In this document: in pieces, positions 1 through 6,596 of the stretch | Layout of the letters: every line of letters begins with the position of its first letter | How positions within the stretch are numbered: position 1 is the first letter of the stretch | NCBI GenBank assembly: GCA_947565255.1 | Contig: CANOFI010000121.1 | Location: forward strand, 1 to 7,087 | Source of the DNA: an uncultured Lachnospiraceae bacterium | GTDB lineage: Bacteria; Bacillota; Clostridia; Lachnospirales; Lachnospiraceae | Length of the DNA stretch: 7,087 bases | Direction of reading: 5' to 3' | Notes under the pieces: generated by a model | Databases searched by the model: none | What the model saw: the letters and a program-made list of their open reading frames with translations, nothing else | What the model was told of the DNA's origin: nothing | Position numbers and translations under genes: made by a program

Positions 1-1188
1 GTAAATGAACATAACAACATCCGCATCCTGTTCAATCGCTCCGGATTCACGAAGATCCGAAAGCATCGGATGCTTATCCGGCCGCTGCTCCACTGCACGG
101 CTAAGCTGTGAAAGCGCCAGTACCGGCACATTCAATTCTCTTGCAAGTGCCTTTAAAGAGCGGGAAATTTCCGCAATTTCATTTTGTCTTGACTCGCTCT
201 TCCCACTGCCTGACATAAGCTGAAGATAGTCAATAATAATAACTCCCAGATTATGCTCTAACTTGTATTTGCGGCATTTTGAGCGAAGCTCACTGACAGA
301 GATAGACGGGGTATCATCGATAATCAGGTTGGATTTTCCTATCACGGTTGCACTCTCTGCCAGCTTTTCCCAGTCCGTTTCTGACAAATTTCCATTGCGG
401 AGCAGCTGTGCGTCCACTAAAGCCTCCAGCGAAAACAAACGGTTTACCAGCTGCTCTTTTGACATTTCCAGGCTGAAAATCGCGGTCGGTACCTGTTTTA
501 CAAATGCCACGTGCTGGGCGATATTTAACGCAAATGCCGTCTTACCCATAGACGGGCGGGCCGCAATCAATATCAGGTCAGAGGGCTGTAAGCCCGATAA
601 ACGCCGGTCCAAATCTACAAATCCGCATTCAATACCAGTCACTTCGCCCTTTGCCTTCGACGCCGCCTCAATCTTGGCCAGAGCATTCAATACAATCTCG
701 TTAATTGGCTCAAACTCCCCGCGGTTTCTGGTCTGCAAAAGCGTAAACAGCTGTTTTTCCGTCTCTTCTAATATTGTATCAATCGTATCATGCCCCATAT
801 AACAGGTATTGGCAATCTGCTCATTCATCTTAATCAGCTTACGGAGCATGGATTTATCCGATACAATTTTTGCATAATGCCGCACATTGGCGGAAGTCGG
901 AACTGCATCCAGCAAATCCCTGAAAAATTCTACCGTGACAAGCTCCGCCGGCGCATCCAGTTCACGCAGCTTTGCCTGCACTGTCACAACATCAACTGCC
1001 GTTCCAGAATTAAACAACTCAATCATACCTCTGAATACCACTCCAAACAGAGGCTGGTAAAAATCTTCTTCCGTTATCATCTCGGATGCCGCTAATATCG
1101 CATCCTTATCCATCAGCATAGCGCCAATTACAGACTTTTCCGCTTCGATGTCATTGGGCATAATCCGTTTTAAAACTGCCTCATCCAT
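1..1188 (-). CDS. dnaB: Replicative DNA helicase DnaB, 3' end cut by window edge
   Basis: Hexameric 5'-3' helicase that unwinds DNA at the replication fork and binds primase (called DnaC in Bacillus). I translated 396 codons from the ATG at 1186-1188 to position 1 with no stop. The N-terminal DnaB domain covers about residues 10-110 (PNDIEAEKSVIGAML near the start). The RecA-like ATPase domain begins near 185. Walker A is ARPSMGKTAF (210-219) and Walker B is GVIIIDYLQLM (315-325, Asp320). A DnaB-type loop follows, with QLSRAVEQRP (361-370) and SDLRESGAIEQDAD (377-390). The family is usually about 440-450 residues, so roughly 50 C-terminal residues lie outside the window. The start follows the rplI stop by 11 bases, with a modest AGGA ribosome binding site in that gap, so translation is probably coupled to rplI. 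No intein or frameshift is seen. Identity is very secure. Confidence 0.98.
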   Translation of the reverse strand, partial: MDEAVLKRIMPNDIEAEKSVIGAMLMDKDAILAASEMITEEDFYQPLFGVVFRGMIELFNSGTAVDVVTVQAKLRELDAPAELVTVEFFRDLLDAVPTSANVRHYAKIVSDKSMLRKLIKMNEQIANTCYMGHDTIDTILEETEKQLFTLLQTRNRGEFEPINEIVLNALAKIEAASKAKGEVTGIECGFVDLDRRLSGLQPSDLILIAARPSMGKTAFALNIAQHVAFVKQVPTAIFSLEMSKEQLVNRLFSLEALVDAQLLRNGNLSETDWEKLAESATVIGKSNLIIDDTPSISVSELRSKCRKYKLEHNLGVIIIDYLQLMSGSGKSESRQNEIAEISRSLKALARELNVPVLALSQLSRAVEQRPDKHPMLSDLRESGAIEQDADVVMFIY

Positions 1189-1199
1189 ACTATTCCTGC

Positions 1200-1643
1200 C
1201 TATTCTTCCATAACCTTTACTTTCAGCTTCGCTGTCACCTTCGGATGCACCTTTACCATTACTTCATGAACCCCCAGCGTCTTAATAGACTCTGTAAGCT
1301 GAATCTTTTTTTTGTCAATCGCAAGCTGCAGCTGTTCTTCGACTGCCTTTGCAATCTCCTTCGAAGATACGGCGCCGAACGTCCTTCCGCCTTCTCCAAC
1401 CTTTATCTTTGTTGTCACGGAGCTTTCCTCCAGCTTTTCTCCTAACACCTTCGCCTCTTCATATTTCTCCTGCGCCACTTTTTCTGCATTTTTATTTTTT
1501 AATTTTAAATCGTTTTTGTTTTTGGCAGTCGCCTCCAGACACTGCTTTCTTGCGATCAGACTGCGCCCGTAACCGTCCTTCACCTGAACTAACTCTCCCT
1601 TTTTTCCAAGGGATTTAATCTCTTCCAGCAAAATAATTTCCAT
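1200..1643 (-). CDS. rplI: 50S ribosomal protein L9
   Basis: L9 binds 23S rRNA near the base of the L1 stalk through its N-terminal domain and extends a long helix to a C-terminal domain. The 147 residues match the family length. The N-terminal fold starts MEIILLEEIKSLGKKGELVQVKDGYGR. A Lys-rich central helix spans about 40-75 (KNKNDLKLKNKN) and the C-terminal domain about 78-145 (GRTFGAVSSKEIA, then GVHEVMVKVHP). The signature region reads GYGRSLIARKQCLEAT where the family normally has GY-x-RN-[FY]-LI-P-K-x-x-A-x-EAT. One residue is missing and the conserved Asn is Ser28. The rest aligns without a shift, so the gene appears functional but unusual. The ATG lies 2 bases after the gdpP stop, and a GGAAGGAGA ribosome binding site sits inside the end of gdpP, so the two are probably translationally coupled. 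Confidence 0.96.
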   Translation of the reverse strand: MEIILLEEIKSLGKKGELVQVKDGYGRSLIARKQCLEATAKNKNDLKLKNKNAEKVAQEKYEEAKVLGEKLEESSVTTKIKVGEGGRTFGAVSSKEIAKAVEEQLQLAIDKKKIQLTESIKTLGVHEVMVKVHPKVTAKLKVKVMEE

Positions 1644-1645
1644 AG

Positions 1646-3691
1646 TTATATGTCTCCTTCCTGCTCCATTTTATCTAAAATTCGCTTCACCATATCAACG
1701 GCCTCGTCTATCGACGTATTTTCAAGCTGCGCACCCGCTACATTCTGGTGTCCGCCGCCGCCTAACCGTTCCATAATAATCTGCACGTTCACCTCATCAA
1801 TGGCACGGGCGCTGATATAAATTTTTGACTGGTACTCCGTAAATACAAAGGAGGCCTTAATACCAAAAATATCAAGCAGGTCATTTGCAGTCTGCGCCGC
1901 AACAATCGTCGGACTGTTTCCTTCAATGCTGCCCGGAGATACCGCAAGGGCATAACTTCCCTTAAACAACTCCATTGTACTGATTGCACGCGCCTTGGCC
2001 TTATACGTATTCATATCCTCCCTGAACCGCTTGCGCACCCTTGATACATCTGCACCGCATCTCCTTAAAAATGCCGCCGCCTCAAAGGTCCGAACACCAG
2101 TTTTGTTCATAAAATTGTTCGTATCTACCAGCATTCCGGCATACATACAGTCTGCCTCTAACGGCCTGATTTTAATACCCTCCGCAAAGTACTGCAAAAT
2201 TTCCGCAACCATTTCGCACGATGAGGATGCATACGCCTCAACGTAAGAAAGCACCGCGTTATTAATAACTTCTTCGCCGCGCCTGTGATGGTCCAGCACA
2301 ACAATCGTTTTGGCCATCCGGAGCAGCTCCGGACATTCCACGATACTCGGTTTGTTCACATCCACAACAACTACCACACTGTTTGCGTCCACACGTTCCA
2401 CTGCCTGCTCGCTTTTCAGGAACATGTCGTCCGGATACTCCTTATTGTCATAAAAGCATTCTATCATCGGCTTTACGGATGACGTTATCTCATTGATAAC
2501 AATATAGGTTTTTTTATTCAGCTCCGTTGCTGCCCGAAAAATACCGACAGCCGCCCCAAACGAATCGTTGTCGGCCATTGCATGTCCCATGACAAATATT
2601 TTGTCCTTTGTCTCCATAATCTCGCGGAGCGCCTGGGCCTTTACACGTGCTTTTACACGTGTTGATTTTTCTACCTGCTTTGCTTTTCCGCCATAATACC
2701 GGACTTTATCCTTCGTCTTCACCACAGTCTGGTCACCGCCGCGCCCCAGAGCCAGGTCAATGGCATTCCGCGCATAATTATAACTTCTCACATAACCGGA
2801 TTTTTCAAAGCCAAGTCCGATACTTAGCGTTACCGGCATTTCATTTCCAATATTAATCTTCTTTACTTCTTCCAATATAGAAAACTTATCTTCCTGCATC
2901 TTTTCTAAATACTTGTGCTGCAGGACAATAAAATATTTATCTTTTTCCAGCTTCTGAACCAGCCCTTCAAAATCAGTAATGTACTGGCTCACCTTCCGGT
3001 CAATCAATGCCCGGAGCAGGGATTTGCGCACATCCTCCACCGATTCCAGTGCTTCCTCATAATTGTCCATGTATATAAGCCCCGTTACCATCTGCTGGTC
3101 TTTGTTTCTCTGCCTGTATAAATTCAGCTCCGTTACATCAAACAGATATACAGCCACTAAAAAGCCATCGTATTCGCCGACATCCAGCATTTGTTCAATG
3201 GATATATCTTTTAACATGACTTTCTTCAGTTCAATCTGGTAATCCCGTTCCCCGTAGCTGATATCCGTCCTCACAGCATCCTCCGTATCCGGCATTTGAT
3301 TTCTGTTAATACTCGGAAAAAAACTGGTAATGGATTTGCCATATACTTTGTCTTTCTGGAGAATATTCCCGAACTGCTCATTGACCCATATAATCTTTCC
3401 CTGGTCATCCAAAAGCGCATACGGCACCGACATCTGGTGAAGCAGATGCTTCTGTACCTGCCCATATTCCGCCGCAAACGTCACTAGTTCGGAAAGCAGC
3501 CGCTGTTTGCTCCTGAAAAACAGCACAACTGCCATAATAATATAAAACACCGTAAAGGAACTTGCAATCCATGCCGCTTTTATATCAACGATAAACAGCC
3601 ATAAAGACATTGCTACAAACAACACACTCATAAACAGCGTCCACTGCAGATATGTCTTTAGCTGCCCCCGCATCTTAATCTTATTCTTCAT
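1646..3691 (-). CDS. gdpP: Cyclic-di-AMP phosphodiesterase GdpP (membrane-bound DHH/DHHA1)
   Basis: Membrane enzyme that hydrolyses c-di-AMP to pApA, lowering a second messenger that controls potassium, osmotic and cell-wall balance in Firmicutes (family knowledge from Bacillus GdpP/YybT). The 681 residues are close to the usual ~660. Two membrane helices lie at about 14-36 and 39-60. A PAS-like domain follows at about 80-190, then a degenerate GGDEF domain (about 200-320) without an intact GGDEF motif. The DHH domain has the expected metal ligands: GHAMADND (His370, Asp374, Asp376), VVVVDVNKPS (Asp444), DHH (467-469) and DTNNF (Asp523). The DHHA1 motif GGGGHQNVAG is at 644-653. The linker before DHH holds a small tandem duplication, RVKARVKA (345-352, DNA about 2636-2659). 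The ATG at 3691 has a strong GAAGGAGG site five bases upstream; Met7 has none as good. It probably has its own promoter at 3742-3770 and is cotranscribed with rplI and dnaB. Confidence 0.97.
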   Translation of the reverse strand: MKNKIKMRGQLKTYLQWTLFMSVLFVAMSLWLFIVDIKAAWIASSFTVFYIIMAVVLFFRSKQRLLSELVTFAAEYGQVQKHLLHQMSVPYALLDDQGKIIWVNEQFGNILQKDKVYGKSITSFFPSINRNQMPDTEDAVRTDISYGERDYQIELKKVMLKDISIEQMLDVGEYDGFLVAVYLFDVTELNLYRQRNKDQQMVTGLIYMDNYEEALESVEDVRKSLLRALIDRKVSQYITDFEGLVQKLEKDKYFIVLQHKYLEKMQEDKFSILEEVKKINIGNEMPVTLSIGLGFEKSGYVRSYNYARNAIDLALGRGGDQTVVKTKDKVRYYGGKAKQVEKSTRVKARVKAQALREIMETKDKIFVMGHAMADNDSFGAAVGIFRAATELNKKTYIVINEITSSVKPMIECFYDNKEYPDDMFLKSEQAVERVDANSVVVVVDVNKPSIVECPELLRMAKTIVVLDHHRRGEEVINNAVLSYVEAYASSSCEMVAEILQYFAEGIKIRPLEADCMYAGMLVDTNNFMNKTGVRTFEAAAFLRRCGADVSRVRKRFREDMNTYKAKARAISTMELFKGSYALAVSPGSIEGNSPTIVAAQTANDLLDIFGIKASFVFTEYQSKIYISARAIDEVNVQIIMERLGGGGHQNVAGAQLENTSIDEAVDMVKRILDKMEQEGDI

Positions 3692-3741
3692 AGGTTCCTC
3701 CTTCAGCTGCCGCTTCGCGCCGCCTTTCTTCCTTCAGGGCC

Positions 3742-3770
3742 ATTATATCATATTTTATGTGCTTTGGCAA
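3742..3770 (-). promoter_or_regulatory. Internal extended -10 promoter for gdpP-rplI-dnaB
   Basis: On the minus strand TTGCCA (3770-3765) is followed by exactly 17 bases and TATAAT (3747-3742). A TG one base before the -10 makes an extended -10 (TGATATAAT). The -35 matches TTGACA at five of six positions. That TGA is also the stop codon of the upstream membrane gene. Transcription would start near 3735, giving a leader of about 44 bases before the gdpP ATG. The match is very good by eye, but no start-site data are available. Confidence 0.75.
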
Positions 3771-4278
3771 TGGCCGGCAACAGTTGTTTTCCGGCAACCT
3801 CACATATTATAATGAGAAACAGACTTGCATTTAATGAAATTTCCGTCGTTATCCGAAAATAATTTCCAAAGGCTATCGCACCGTCTTTATAAATAACTGC
3901 AAATATCAAAAAAACTGCCGCAGTTAACAATATGGCAATCTCCGCGGTCAGACCCATCGCCCTTCTCATACGGATATCCAGAAGGCAGCACACAGCATAA
4001 AACACTTCCAGCACACATAAAAACACGCACAGAGACATCAGAACAAGCGACAGCAATTCCGCTTTTTCCTGAAATCCGTTTAATTCGTCTGAAAAGGTTT
4101 TTACCGCTTTTGCAAAACCGTGCGGATAACCTCCCTCCACCACAATCGGGTTGGTATAATCGTCCCCTATTTTAAACTCACCGCCCAGACGGATGCGCCC
4201 CCAGGACAGAAACAGCAGCAGACAGACTGTTCCTGCAAGAAAAACAGGCAAGATGCGCGTGATTAATATATGCTTCAT
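3748..4278 (-). CDS. Small four-helix membrane protein of unknown function
   Basis: I do not recognise this 176-residue protein. It has a hydrophobic N-terminal helix (about 7-26), then a roughly 45-residue soluble stretch (about 28-72) with GGEFKIGDDY, NPIVVEGGYPHG and an amphipathic FSDELNGF segment. Three more hydrophobic helices follow at about 73-100, 111-130 and 146-163, and the tail is short and basic. The first helix could be an uncleaved signal anchor; no clear cleavage or lipobox motif is seen. I chose the ATG at 4276-4278 because AGGAGG lies four bases upstream; the in-frame ATG at 4317 is inside a hairpin and has no such site. In Bacillus the gene just upstream of gdpP is yybS, a larger multi-helix membrane protein (DUF2232). 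This one shares the position, but its size and helix count differ, so I do not transfer the name. It lies downstream of a terminator-like hairpin and its stop codon overlaps the gdpP promoter. Confidence 0.85.
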   Translation of the reverse strand: MKHILITRILPVFLAGTVCLLLFLSWGRIRLGGEFKIGDDYTNPIVVEGGYPHGFAKAVKTFSDELNGFQEKAELLSLVLMSLCVFLCVLEVFYAVCCLLDIRMRRAMGLTAEIAILLTAAVFLIFAVIYKDGAIAFGNYFRITTEISLNASLFLIIICEVAGKQLLPAIAKAHKI

Positions 4279-4296
4279 AAAACCTCCTATATGATG

Positions 4297-4328
4297 AAAA
4301 ACACTCATCACAAACATGTGATGAGTGT
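4297..4328 (-). terminator. Intrinsic terminator or attenuator after rpsR
   Basis: On the minus strand ACACTCATCACA pairs perfectly with TGTGATGAGTGT over 12 bp around a TGTT loop, and the second arm runs directly into five T residues. It sits 44 bases downstream of the rpsR stop. The next ribosome binding site starts only about eight bases after the T run. The stem is only about 40 percent GC and the T run is short, so termination may be partial. Because no clear promoter lies between it and the membrane gene, readthrough probably supplies that gene. The opposite strand lacks a T run, so the structure works in one direction only. Confidence 0.72.
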
Positions 4329-4372
4329 CAACAGCGTACCATATGTGACCGCAATCTCCGTAAAGAATCGAA

Positions 4373-4633
4373 TTAATCCACCGTATACGGCATCAGCGCG
4401 ATATGTCTTGCTCTCTTAATTGCCACTGTTAAAGCTCTCTGATGCTTTGCACAGTTGCCGGTTATCCTTCTTGGAAGAATTTTTCCCCGCTCTGATACAT
4501 ATCTCTTTAATTTATTGATGTCCTTGTAATCAATCACATTGTCTTTCCCGCAGAAAATGCAAACTTTCTTTCTTCTGCGTCCGCCTCTTCTTTTCATGGA
4601 AGAGTCGCCTTTTTCCGTCTTATTATATGCCAT
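4373..4633 (-). CDS. rpsR: 30S ribosomal protein S18
   Basis: S18 binds the central domain of 16S rRNA as a heterodimer with S6, whose gene is two genes upstream. The 86 residues end in the typical HIALMPYT segment. The core runs from RRKKVCIFCGKDNVIDYKDINKL through LPRRITGNCAKHQRALTVAIKRAR. Cys25, Cys28, Cys61 and His64 form the probable zinc site, making this the zinc-binding form of S18 rather than the cysteine-free paralogue used in zinc limitation. The ATG at 4633 has a strong AGGAGG site; the internal Met13 has none. It follows ssb by 15 bases and is the last gene before the hairpin at 4297-4328. Confidence 0.98.
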   Translation of the reverse strand: MAYNKTEKGDSSMKRRGGRRRKKVCIFCGKDNVIDYKDINKLKRYVSERGKILPRRITGNCAKHQRALTVAIKRARHIALMPYTVD

Positions 4634-4648
4634 GGTATTACCTCCTGC

Positions 4649-5092
4649 TTAATTAAATGGTAATTCTTCATCAATGCCATCCGGAATATTCAGAAATCCA
4701 TCTGCCGGTGCTGCCGCAGGCTCTGGTCTTGACGGCGCCACCTGGAACTCACTGTTTCCTGCAGCTGCATTTTTGCTCTCCGCAAATTCCTGATCCTCAA
4801 CTACGACATCTGTAGTATATACTCTCTGGCCGTCCTTATTCGTGTAGCTTCCGGTCTGTATTCTGCCGGTTATGACAATCTTTGTTCCCTGATGAAGATA
4901 TTTCTCCGCAAATTCCGCTGAGCGGCCAAATGCAACACAGCCGATAAAATCAGCTGTCTGATCACTGTTATCACGCCTGAATCTGCGGTCAACTGCTAAT
5001 GTATAACGGGCAATCGCCATAGAATTATCTCCCTGTGAGTACCGAACCTCCGGCTCCCGTGTCAATCTGCCCATCAAAATCACTTTATTCAT
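4649..5092 (-). CDS. ssb: Single-stranded DNA-binding protein
   Basis: Binds and protects single-stranded DNA at forks and repair sites and recruits partner enzymes through its acidic tail. The 147 residues comprise an OB fold (about 1-105: MNKVILMGRLTREPEVRY, DFIGCVAFGRSAEFAEKYL, then IVITGRIQTGSYTNKDGQ), a Pro/Ala-rich linker and the tail DGIDEELPFN. The tail has one Asn after the usual terminal LPF, a variant I believe also occurs in related clostridia. I set the start at the ATG 5090-5092, which has AAGAGGA about six bases upstream. The reading frame is open to another ATG at 5134, but the 14 added residues are not SSB-like and have no good ribosome site. It lies between rpsF and rpsR, as in many Firmicutes. 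Confidence 0.97.
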   Translation of the reverse strand: MNKVILMGRLTREPEVRYSQGDNSMAIARYTLAVDRRFRRDNSDQTADFIGCVAFGRSAEFAEKYLHQGTKIVITGRIQTGSYTNKDGQRVYTTDVVVEDQEFAESKNAAAGNSEFQVAPSRPEPAAAPADGFLNIPDGIDEELPFN

Positions 5093-5137
5093 TCTGGTCC
5101 TCTTTTCTACTACGTCCCCGCACTGCGGGCACATCCG

Positions 5138-5425
5138 TTAGGAGTCCTGTCTAATGCATAAATACCTGATTACATTGTCCATGATACGAATACGCGCTTC
5201 AATCTCATTCGGACAGTCTGCATCAGAGTCGAACTGGATAAAGTAGTAAAATCCTTCTCTCATTTTCTGAATTTCGTAAGCCAATCTCTTCTTACCCCAT
5301 TCTTCAATGTTTGTAATACTGCCACCGAAACGAGTCACTAATTCTTTCACTTTCTCGATTGTAGCTGTTCTTACATCATCCTCGACTTTAGCATTGACAA
5401 CGACTGCTAATTCATACTTGTTCAT
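5138..5425 (-). CDS. rpsF: 30S ribosomal protein S6
   Basis: S6 pairs with S18 on 16S rRNA helices of the platform. The 95 residues match the family length. They begin MNKYELAVVVNAKVEDD and contain the conserved block EEWGKKRLAYEIQKMREGFYYFIQFD, ending IRYLCIRQDS with no glutamate-rich tail. I chose the ATG at 5423-5425 because a perfect AGGAGGT lies eight bases upstream; the longer reading frame back to 5476 adds leader sequence only. It is the first gene of the cluster, behind the promoter at 5498-5526 and a leader of about 65 bases. The S6:S18 complex represses its own operon through the rpsF leader in many bacteria, so autoregulation is plausible here. Confidence 0.98.
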   Translation of the reverse strand: MNKYELAVVVNAKVEDDVRTATIEKVKELVTRFGGSITNIEEWGKKRLAYEIQKMREGFYYFIQFDSDADCPNEIEARIRIMDNVIRYLCIRQDS

Positions 5426-5453
5426 GCTATTGTACCTCCTTTTGGTCTCTGGC

Positions 5454-5472
5454 TTCCCGCCCTGGCTGGGAA
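5454..5472 (-). promoter_or_regulatory. Hairpin in rpsF leader, possible S6:S18 operator
   Basis: In the leader RNA, UUCCC and GGGAA (5472-5468 and 5458-5454) can pair. Inside them GC/GC pairs can close a CAGG loop with one bulged A, giving a short stem about 14 bases before the AGGAGGT site. S6:S18 leader elements are known upstream of rpsF and carry a recognisable CCG in an internal loop. I do not see a CCG here, so the assignment is tentative and rests mainly on position. Confidence 0.35.
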
Positions 5473-5497
5473 ACAAGGAATATTATCACAATGAACT

Positions 5498-5526
5498 ATT
5501 ATACCTGAAACATTCAAATTAATCAA
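5498..5526 (-). promoter_or_regulatory. Promoter of the rpsF-ssb-rpsR operon
   Basis: On the minus strand TTGATT (5526-5521) is followed by a 17-base spacer and a perfect TATAAT (5503-5498). A run of seven A residues just upstream (about 5531-5537) resembles an UP element, as expected for a strong ribosomal-protein promoter. The predicted start is near 5490, leaving a leader of about 65 bases that contains the hairpin at 5454-5472. Confidence 0.85.
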
Positions 5527-5614
5527 GTCTTTTTTTGGCTAAATTTGTATATTTCTTCTTCCACCAAAACAGCACAGTTCTTCATTCGTCTCCAGCTATT
5601 TTCTTTCTGGCTGG

Positions 5615-6596
5615 TTACTCCACAAGCTCAAGCAGCTTACCTGCCACATCCGCCATATTGACAGACGCCTGCTTTGTATTTTGTGAAATCTCTACATTCT
5701 TTTCCACTACCTGTGAGATATTTCCCATCTTACCCACTGCATCCGCCACGATATCAACATTCTTTTCAACCATGTTCGTAATCTCATGTAAATCCTGATT
5801 GGATTTTTCGATATTTTCCACGACGACACCAAAGGCATCTGCCGTTCTGTCCGTAATCTCTTTTCCGCTTTCTACGGCATTGATAGAATTGGTAATCAAT
5901 TCGTTTGTCTCTTTTGCCGCCTGCGCGCTTCTCGCCGCAAGCTCGCCTACCTGTGTTGCCACAACGGCAAAGCCCTTACCCATTTCTCCTGCTCTTGCCG
6001 CTTCAATTGATGCGTTCAGAGACAACAGATTCGTCTGTTCCGCAATGGAATTAATTTCACCGATAATGGTTTCAATTGCCATAGACATATCTGTAATTTT
6101 CTGCATGGATTCCTTAAGCAAATCCATCTGAGACTGCGTCTGCATAATATTTTCTACCGTCCTGCCCATTTCTGCGGCCACATTGGAAGAAACGCTCACA
6201 CTGCTGTTCAGCTCGCCTGTAAGCCGGTTCATAATCTGCTTTAAGTCCTCCACTGCTTTTTCCTGTTCTCCGGTTCCACGGTAAATATCATCTGCATTTC
6301 CCTGTGTTTCCCCGGATACCTTTTCCAAATCGATACAGACATTCTTTATGTTCTGAATGAGGGTACGGTTCGCTTCCATATCCTCCTTCTGGTTTTCGAT
6401 GAGCTTATCATTCTCTGACATACTTTTGCTTATATTTCTTACCATTTTATTGATGCTGTCTGAGAGCTGTATAAATTCCGGGTTGCCCTGTTCATTTACC
6501 ACCGCATCAAAATTCCCGTCTGAAATCTGCTTCATGGAATTTGAAATTCTATTGATACCCTGTACAATTCTCCTGTCTACAAACTGGTTAATCACA
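5615..6596 (-). CDS. Methyl-accepting chemotaxis protein, N-terminus missing
   Basis: Chemoreceptors relay ligand binding to CheA/CheW and thus to the flagellar motor. Here the HAMP-like segment DRRIVQGINRISNSMKQISDGNFDAVV begins right at the break. A long coiled coil follows, then the highly conserved hairpin tip EQTNLLSLNASIEAARAGE (coding about 6040-5984) and a C-terminal arm of about 130 residues ending GKLLELVE. The two arms are about equal in length, so the signalling domain is complete. The membrane helices and sensor domain are absent. The open frame continues to an ATG at 6709, but residues past about 6596 are the antisense of a phage gene, so that start is an artefact. The true 5' end is not in the window. 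About 190 bases separate its stop from rpsF. I see no strong terminator there, only a weak CCAGC/GCTGG pairing without a T run. Confidence 0.9.

Noticed and set aside
263..1095. Plus-strand open frames opposite dnaB
   Set aside because: They are antisense to a clear DnaB coding sequence and have no family character or ribosome sites.
1304..1314. Run of eight A residues in rplI (minus strand) as a programmed frameshift site
   Set aside because: It encodes the ordinary KKK of the L9 C-terminal domain, the zero frame continues to a normal-length protein, and no stimulatory hairpin is evident.
2636..2659. 12-base tandem repeat in gdpP as a phase-variable repeat
   Set aside because: Only two imperfect copies, in frame (RVKA RVKA) in a linker; copy change would not alter the frame.
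4303..4331. Perfect -35 hexamer TTGACA on the minus strand (4331-4326) as a promoter for the membrane gene
   Set aside because: At 16-18 bases spacing there is only ATGAGT-like sequence, a poor -10, and the hexamer is part of the terminator stem region.
5093..5134. Longer ssb start with a CPQCG zinc-knuckle-like N-terminus
   Set aside because: The standard SSB start MNKVILMGRL has a good ribosome site; the extension is intergenic palindrome sequence.
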